Position numbers and translations under genes: made by a program. Below the pieces are notes generated by a model. The model ran no database searches. It was given only the letters and a program-made list of their open reading frames with translations, and had not been told where the DNA came from. Below are positions 6,493-10,740 of a DNA stretch of 10,740 nt, one piece after another (within the stretch, counting starts at the first letter, position 1; each line of letters starts with the position of its first letter). The DNA is taken from positions 1-10,740 of the forward strand of contig CADEGS010000157.1 of assembly GCA_902826945.1 (NCBI GenBank). Direction: 5' to 3'. This stretch comes from an uncultured bacterium (lineage in GTDB: Bacteria > Planctomycetota > UBA1135 > GCA-002686595).

Positions 6493-7718
6493 AGAGCCCC
6501 ACCCGCGCCCGCCTCTCGCTCGCGCTGGCCGCGCTCGCGCTCGGCGGCGCCGCCCGCCACGCCCAGGACCTCGTCGTGCGCGCCGACGTCGTGCACACGA
6601 TGGCCGGCCCGCCCATCGAGGACGGCGTCGTGCTCGTGCGCGGCGGCCGCATCGCCGCCGTCGGCCGGGCCGGCGAGGTGGCGCTCGAGCCCGGCCTGCG
6701 CACCTTGCGCGCGGCGGTCGCGACGCCCGGGCTGGTGGACGCCCACTCCTGCCTGGGCCTGGCCGGCTGGCTCAACGTCGATCACGACCAGGACGAGCTC
6801 GAGACCTCGGCGCCGATCCAGCCCGAGCTGCGCGCCATCGACGCCTACGACGCGCGCGAGCCGCTGATCGAGTGGGTGCGCGCCTTCGGCGTCACGACGC
6901 TGCACACCGGCCACGCGCCGGGCGAGCTCGTCAGCGGCCAGACCATGGTCGTCAAGACGCGCGGCAGGACCGTCGAGCAGGCGCTGGTCGTGCCCGAGGC
7001 GATGGTGGCGGCGACGCTCGGCGACGACGCGACGCGCCCCGGCGACCAGTCGCCGGGCACGCGCGCCAAGGCCGCGGCGCTCCTGCGCGCGAAGCTCGTC
7101 GCCGCGCAGGAGTACGCGGCCGAGCGCGCCGCCGCGCCCGAGGGCGAGGCGCCGCCGCGCGACCTGGCGCTGGAGGCGCTGGCGAGCGTGCTGGCGCGCG
7201 AGCGTCCGCTGCTCGTCACGGCGCAGCGCGCGCGCGACATCCTGACCGCGCTGCGCCTGGCCGAGGAGTTCGGCTTCGACCTCGTGCTCGACGGCGCCGC
7301 CGAGAGCTACCTGGTGCTCGACCGCATCAAGGCGGCCGGCGTCCCGGTCCTGTGCCACCCGACGATGACGCGCGCCCACGACGAGACCGAGAACCTGAGC
7401 CTCGAGACGCCCGCCCGGCTGCACGCGGCCGGCATCCCCTTCGCGCTGCAGAGCGGCTACGAGGCCTACGTCCCGCGCACGCGCGTGGTGCTGTTCGAGG
7501 CGGCCGTCGCCGCGGCGCACGGCCTGGGCTTCGACGCGGCGCTGGCCTCGATCACGATCGAGGCGGCGCGGCGCATCGGCGTCGCCGAGCGCGTCGGCTC
7601 GCTCGAGCCCGGCAAGGACGGCGACCTGGCGCTCTACGACGGCGATCCGTTCGAGTACACGAGCCACTGCGTGGGCGTCGTGATCGAGGGCGTGATCGTG
7701 AGCGAGGGGACGCGCTGA
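6489..7718 (+). CDS. Exported amidohydrolase paralogue lacking metal ligands
   Basis: This 409-aa protein has a clear signal peptide (residues 1-25, basic start, Ala/Leu core, 'ARHAQ'). It is a paralogue of the gene before it. Shared landmarks include 'SAPIQPE' (107-113), 'SGQT' (149-152), 'GTRAKAAALLRAKL' (190-203), 'PPRDLALEAL' (222-231) and 'RVGSLEPGKDGDLALYDGDP' (368-387). The metal-site residues have been replaced: HSH became His86-Ser-Cys88, 'HHHTHRHDD' became 'LVTAQRARD' (242-250), 'LHHVSDAH' became 'LDGAAESY' (267-274), and 'HTDD' became 'QSGY' (321-324). It is therefore probably not a hydrolase in its own right but a structural or allosteric partner of the upstream enzyme. Start codon ATG overlaps the upstream TGA as ATGA, without its own strong ribosome binding site, which favours coupled translation in equal amounts. 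The reading frame is intact, so it is not a pseudogene. Confidence 0.88.
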   Translation: MKSPTRARLSLALAALALGGAARHAQDLVVRADVVHTMAGPPIEDGVVLVRGGRIAAVGRAGEVALEPGLRTLRAAVATPGLVDAHSCLGLAGWLNVDHDQDELETSAPIQPELRAIDAYDAREPLIEWVRAFGVTTLHTGHAPGELVSGQTMVVKTRGRTVEQALVVPEAMVAATLGDDATRPGDQSPGTRAKAAALLRAKLVAAQEYAAERAAAPEGEAPPRDLALEALASVLARERPLLVTAQRARDILTALRLAEEFGFDLVLDGAAESYLVLDRIKAAGVPVLCHPTMTRAHDETENLSLETPARLHAAGIPFALQSGYEAYVPRTRVVLFEAAVAAAHGLGFDAALASITIEAARRIGVAERVGSLEPGKDGDLALYDGDPFEYTSHCVGVVIEGVIVSEGTR

Positions 7719-7720
7719 AC

Positions 7721-7752
7721 GACCCGGCCGGCGCTCTCGCGCCGGCCGGGTC
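7721..7752 (+). terminator. 14-bp GC-rich hairpin after the amidohydrolase pair
   Basis: GACCCGGCCGGCGC (7721-7734) and its exact reverse complement (7739-7752) flank a four-base loop TCTC, two bases after the stop codon. No T run follows beyond TCTT. It lies between convergent genes and, being symmetrical, could serve the plus-strand operon and, after reading through the repeat, the minus-strand cardiolipin synthase gene. Its sequence is unrelated to the hairpin at 3703-3768, but its position relative to the repeat is the same. Confidence 0.7.
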
Positions 7753-7753
7753 T

Positions 7754-7859
7754 TCAGCGCCGCGGCCGCATGGCCGCGGCCGGCGCGCCGGCGCCGTGGC
7801 GCCGCAGGCCTCCTTCGCGTGCAGCGCGCAGCGATCGTCGCGCAGCGACGGAAGCACGC
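7754..7859 (+). repeat. Dispersed structured intergenic repeat, copy 2
   Basis: This 106-bp copy of the element at 3762-3872 has the same orientation and again lies immediately after a gene-end hairpin. Both internal hairpins are conserved: CCGCGGCC/GGCCGCGG with loop GCAT (7760-7779) and CGTCGC/GCGACG with loop GCA (7836-7850). It ends with the same GGAAGCACGC. Relative to copy 1 it lacks three bases near 7787 and two in the divergent centre. It sits between convergent genes, so it is transcribed as the 3' end of whichever strand reads through. Confidence 0.75.
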
Positions 7860-7908
7860 TCGGGAATCGAGGGCCCGCTCCGAGGCTCGCCCCCCGCTCC
7901 CCCGCTCC

Positions 7909-9180
7909 TCACAGCCGCAGCACCGCCCACGCCAGCCACTCCAGCGCCCGCCGCGGCAGCGAGCGGCGCTCCCAGCCCTCGGCATCGATCTCGAGCGCAC
8001 CCTCGAGGTCGGCCTCGAAGCGCCCGGCCAGCCGCGCGCACAGGGCACGGTCGAGCGCGCCGACGGTCACCTCGAGGTTGCGGCGCCACGACCACGGATC
8101 GAGGTTGAAGGAGCCCACCGACGAGTACAGCCCGTCCACGCACACCACCTTGGCGTGCAGCGTGCGCTCCTGCAGCTCGAAGATGCGCACGCCACGGCGC
8201 AGCAGCCGCCCGTAGAGGTGGCGGCTGGCCACGCGCACCGCGGGCACGTCGCTCTGCCCCGCGGTCAGCACCCGCACGTCCACGCCGCGCCGCGCCGCCC
8301 GCTCCAGCGCGCGCAGGAGGCGCGCGGGCGGCACGAAGTAGGGCGTCGTCAGCCAGCAGCGCTCGAGCGAGCGGTCGACCGTCAGACGCAGCGCCTTCTG
8401 GATCGCCTGGCGCTGGCGCCGCACGTTCGACTCCAGGACCTGCAGCAGCACGCCGTCGGGCAGCTCGGGCGCGCCCGGCGGGCTGGGAGCGAGGCGCACG
8501 CCGAGCGTCGCGGCGACGTCCAGCACGAGCGCCTCGAGCGCGCGCGCGCCCGGCCCCTCGAGGCGCAGGTGCGTGTCGCGGAAGACGCTCGTGCCCAGCC
8601 GCGGCCCGGCGTACGCCTCGCCCACGTTCATGCCGCCGCAGAAGGCCACGGCGCCGTCGACGGCCAGGATCTTGCGGTGGTTCCGCACCAGGCGCGGCCA
8701 GCGCCGGCGCAGGCGCCAGAAGGGGTTGAACACGAGCACGCGGCCGCCGGCCTCGCGCAGCGGATCGCAGAACGCGCCGTCGAGCTCGGCCGAGCCGATC
8801 GCGTCGTAGACGAGCAGCACCTCGACGCCGCGGCGCGCGGCGGCCACCAGCTCGTCCAGCGTGCGCCGGCCGACGCGGTCGTCGCACAGGATGTAGGTGT
8901 TCATCGCGATGCGCGCGCGCGCGGCGCCGATCGCCTCCCACATGCGCTCGAAGGCCCGATCGCCGTCGTCGAGCGCCTCGACCCGGTTGCCGCTCGAGAC
9001 CTCTCCCAGCGGACGCAGGCGGCGCAGCGTGCGCTTCCAGCGCTCGGCCATGCGCCGCCGGGCGCCGCGCGCCGGCGGCGCGCCGCTCGGCGCGAAGAAG
9101 CGGCGCACCGCCGCCTCGATCGCGTCGGCCCCCACGCCCCTGCCGCGGCCGGCCTGCCGACTTGTCCGGAGCGAGGACAT
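7909..9180 (-). CDS. clsB: Cardiolipin synthase B-type phospholipase D family protein
   Basis: This protein of up to 423 aa belongs to the phospholipase D superfamily. It most likely joins a phosphatidyl group to phosphatidylglycerol or a related acceptor at the inner membrane to make cardiolipin. Both catalytic HxK(x)4D motifs are intact: His168-x-Lys170-x4-Asp175 followed by 'CGGMN' (181-185), and His342-x-Lys344-x4-Asp349 followed by 'SSVGSFNLDPWS' (353-364). 'YDAIGS', 'RLEGP' (206-210), 'TTPYFVPP' and 'RHLYGRLLRRGVRIFE' (320-335) also match the ClsB pattern. Like ClsB, and unlike ClsA, it has no N-terminal transmembrane pair. The start is uncertain: ATG 9180 leaves only 17 bases to the divergent gene, while ATG 9051 (Met44, 380 aa) sits just before the conserved region and leaves 146 bases for promoters. 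Neither has a good Shine-Dalgarno. The gene symbol reflects family resemblance, not proven activity. Confidence 0.88.
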   Translation of the reverse strand: MSSLRTSRQAGRGRGVGADAIEAAVRRFFAPSGAPPARGARRRMAERWKRTLRRLRPLGEVSSGNRVEALDDGDRAFERMWEAIGAARARIAMNTYILCDDRVGRRTLDELVAAARRGVEVLLVYDAIGSAELDGAFCDPLREAGGRVLVFNPFWRLRRRWPRLVRNHRKILAVDGAVAFCGGMNVGEAYAGPRLGTSVFRDTHLRLEGPGARALEALVLDVAATLGVRLAPSPPGAPELPDGVLLQVLESNVRRQRQAIQKALRLTVDRSLERCWLTTPYFVPPARLLRALERAARRGVDVRVLTAGQSDVPAVRVASRHLYGRLLRRGVRIFELQERTLHAKVVCVDGLYSSVGSFNLDPWSWRRNLEVTVGALDRALCARLAGRFEADLEGALEIDAEGWERRSLPRRALEWLAWAVLRL

Positions 9181-9190
9181 CGAAGAGAAT
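9162..9190 (+). promoter_or_regulatory. Candidate sigma-70-type promoter, possibly giving a leaderless mRNA
   Basis: TTGTCC (9162-9167) and GAGAAT (9185-9190) are separated by 17 bases and each matches four of six consensus positions. Transcription would begin about 6-8 bases after the -10, at 9196-9198, which is the ATG of the iron-sulfur subunit itself (9198). The absence of a Shine-Dalgarno before that ATG agrees with a leaderless transcript. The pair lies inside the longer version of the divergent cardiolipin synthase reading frame or just upstream of it. Confidence 0.4.
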
Positions 9191-9197
9191 CCGCAGG

Positions 9198-9785
9198 ATG
9201 CGTGCTCTCCGGCTGGAAGTAAACGGGGACCGGCTCGAGGTCGCCGCCCCCGACCACTGGAGCCTGCTCGAGGTCCTGCGCTACCGGCTCGGCCTGACGG
9301 GCTCGAAGCAGGGCTGCGACAAGGGCGACTGCGGCGCCTGCACCGTGCTCCTGGACGGCGAGCCGGTGCTCGCGTGCCTGAGCCTGGCCGCGCTGTGCGA
9401 GGGGCGCTCGGTCACGACGATCGAGGGCCTGATGCCCGCGCACCTGCGCGCGGGCGGCGTGGGCGCCGACCCGGTGCAGGAGGCGTTCGACCGCTGCGGC
9501 GCGCTGCAGTGCGGCTTCTGCCAGCCCGGCATGATGCTCTCGGCGCGCGCGCTGCTCGACGCGAAGCCCGATCCCACGGCGGCGGAGATCCGCGCCGCGC
9601 TCGACGGCAACCTGTGCCGCTGCACGGGCTACGTGCAGATCGTGCAGGCCGTGCAGCTCGCCGCGGCGGAGGCCGCGGGCCGCGCGCCGACGCCGCCGTC
9701 GTGGTGTCCGGGCGCCAACCCCTGGCGCGAGAGCGCGCGGCGCGCCGGCCCCTCGATCCCCGCCGGCCGCCGCGCGGAGCCCTGA
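9198..9785 (+). CDS. Molybdenum hydroxylase [2Fe-2S] iron-sulfur subunit
   Basis: This 195-aa small subunit of a xanthine-oxidase-family enzyme (CoxS/HcrC type) passes electrons from the molybdenum site to the FAD subunit. The plant-ferredoxin-like N-domain binds one [2Fe-2S] through Cys40-x4-Cys45-x2-Cys48-x11-Cys60. The helical C-domain binds the second through Cys105-x2-Cys108 and Cys140-x-Cys142 ('LCRCTGY'), with the usual Gln104 before the pair. All eight ligands are present. About 30 extra residues follow the normal end of the family, Pro/Arg-rich and with one additional Cys170. The start at 9198 begins the conserved 'LRLEVNGD' strand directly; an in-frame TTG at 9162 is less likely. 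Its stop and the next start share one base (TGATG), which implies coupled translation with the large subunit. Confidence 0.92.
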   Translation: MRALRLEVNGDRLEVAAPDHWSLLEVLRYRLGLTGSKQGCDKGDCGACTVLLDGEPVLACLSLAALCEGRSVTTIEGLMPAHLRAGGVGADPVQEAFDRCGALQCGFCQPGMMLSARALLDAKPDPTAAEIRAALDGNLCRCTGYVQIVQAVQLAAAEAAGRAPTPPSWCPGANPWRESARRAGPSIPAGRRAEP

Positions 9786-10740
9786 TGGCCGCGCGCGACC
9801 GCCACGGCTCCGGCCCGCCCTGGGCGCCGCGCCCCGGCTCGCCCGGGGGCTTCCAGGTCGTCGGCCGCCCGCTGCGCAAGGAGGACGGCATCGCCAAGGC
9901 CACCGGCCAGGCGCTGTACGCGGACGACATCGCGCTGCCGGGGATGCTGCACGCGAAGACGCTGCGCAGCCCGCACGCCCACGCGCGCATCCGCTCGATC
10001 GACGCGCGCGAGGCGCTGGCGCTCGAGGGCGTGCACGCGGTGCTCACCGGCGCCGACCTGCCGGTGCGCTACGGCGTGATCCCCTGGACGCCGGACGAGA
10101 ACGCGCTGGCGGTCGACAAGGTGCGCTTCATCGGCGACGAGGTGGCCGCCGTGGCGGCGGTGGACGAGGACACCGCCAACGCCGCGCTGCGCCTGATCCG
10201 CGTCGACTACGAGCCGCTGCGCGCGCACCTCGACCCCTTCGAGTCGCTGGCCGACCCCGAGCCGCAGATCCACGAGCAGAGCGCCGAGGCCAAGGCCAAG
10301 CGCGGCGACCAGGGCAACGTCTCCAAGCACGTGCGCCTGGAGTTCGGCGACGTCGACGCGGAGCTGGCGGCCTCCGACGTCGTGCTCGAGGGCGAGTTCT
10401 TCTTCCACGGGACGACGCACACCGCGATCGAGCCGCACTGCGCCGTGGCGCGCGTCTCCGCCGACGGCGTGCTGACCGTGTGGTCGTCCACGCAGATCAC
10501 GCACTACGTGCACCGCGCGCTGGCGCACGTGCTGGGCATCCCCGCCGCGCGCATCCGCGTCGTGCAGCCCTGCCTGGGCGGCGCCTTCGGCGGCAAGTCC
10601 GACCCGTTCTCGCTCGAGTTCTGCGTGGCCAAGCTGGCGCTGCTGACCGGACGCCCGGTCAAGATGCTGTGGACGCGCGAGGAGGTGTTCTACGCGCACC
10701 GCGGCCGCCACCCGATGCACATGCGCTACAAGACCGGCGC
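9785..10740 (+). CDS. Molybdopterin-binding subunit of a xanthine-oxidase-family enzyme (partial)
   Basis: The first 318 codons are present; the gene runs off the right edge (full members have about 750-800 residues). After a Pro/Gly-rich 22-residue lead, the aldehyde oxidase/xanthine dehydrogenase a/b hammerhead domain begins at 'VVGRPLRKEDGIAKATG' (25-41) and continues through 'LHAKTLRSPHAHARI' (55-69) and 'AVDKVRFIGDEVAAVAAVDEDTA' (split, 109-131). The molybdopterin-binding domain begins near 'IEPHCAVA' (215-222), with 'WSSTQ' (233-237) and the cofactor-contacting 'GGAFGGKSDP' (265-274). The 'FGDVD', 'AHRGRHP' and 'GGKSDP' patterns are closer to the 4-hydroxybenzoyl-CoA reductase alpha/CoxL-like branch than to true xanthine dehydrogenase, but the substrate-determining half is outside the window. 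GGAG (9776-9779) lies five bases before the ATG. No signal peptide is seen, so the enzyme is cytoplasmic. The FAD subunit is not in view. Confidence 0.92.
   Translation, partial: MAARDRHGSGPPWAPRPGSPGGFQVVGRPLRKEDGIAKATGQALYADDIALPGMLHAKTLRSPHAHARIRSIDAREALALEGVHAVLTGADLPVRYGVIPWTPDENALAVDKVRFIGDEVAAVAAVDEDTANAALRLIRVDYEPLRAHLDPFESLADPEPQIHEQSAEAKAKRGDQGNVSKHVRLEFGDVDAELAASDVVLEGEFFFHGTTHTAIEPHCAVARVSADGVLTVWSSTQITHYVHRALAHVLGIPAARIRVVQPCLGGAFGGKSDPFSLEFCVAKLALLTGRPVKMLWTREEVFYAHRGRHPMHMRYKTG

Noticed and set aside
6489..7718. Second amidohydrolase as a pseudogene
   Set aside because: The frame is intact, the signal peptide is good and the fold landmarks are conserved; loss is confined to metal ligands, so it is a pseudoenzyme rather than a decayed gene.
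7888..7908. G-quadruplex on the minus strand downstream of the cardiolipin synthase
   Set aside because: Only two long G runs plus short ones; four runs of three or more are not present.
9629..10720. 363-codon minus-strand open frame opposite the molybdenum hydroxylase genes
   Set aside because: Antisense shadow; both sense frames show complete family motifs.

Overview
The window is about 75% G+C, its genes end almost every codon in G or C, and nothing in it looks eukaryotic or archaeal. It reads as a chromosome segment of a high-GC, Gram-negative-type bacterium. The secreted amidohydrolase pair, the compact Ski2-like helicase and the mixed use of Shine-Dalgarno and non-Shine-Dalgarno starts would suit an uncultured planctomycete or a myxobacterium-like lineage. 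That placement is an inference. I see no tRNA, rRNA, CRISPR array, transposase or phage gene.

Layout: (1) 1-1490, minus strand: three genes in a row, namely a 92-aa orphan, a membrane-anchored protein with FtsQ-like architecture, and the first 35 codons of a membrane or exported protein cut by the window edge. (2) 1491-1651: divergent promoter region. (3) 1652-3709, plus: a 685-aa Ski2/Mtr4-family DExH helicase whose stop codon lies inside a perfect 31-bp hairpin. (4) 3762-3872: copy 1 of a dispersed structured repeat, then a C-rich gene-free stretch. (5) 4312-7718, plus: an exported alpha/beta-hydrolase fold protein lacking catalytic Ser and His, then two exported amidohydrolases overlapping by ATGA. 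The first amidohydrolase keeps its metal-binding histidines; the second has lost them. (6) 7721-7859: a terminator-like hairpin followed by repeat copy 2. (7) 7909-9180, minus: a ClsB-type phospholipase D/cardiolipin synthase. (8) 9198 to the right edge, plus: a molybdenum hydroxylase, with the [2Fe-2S] subunit followed by the molybdopterin-binding subunit, cut by the edge.

The most interesting points are the coupled active/degenerate amidohydrolase pair preceded by a second apparent pseudoenzyme, and the conserved ~110-bp structured element found downstream of two unrelated genes, each time directly after a gene-specific hairpin. No classical defence or mobile system is visible.
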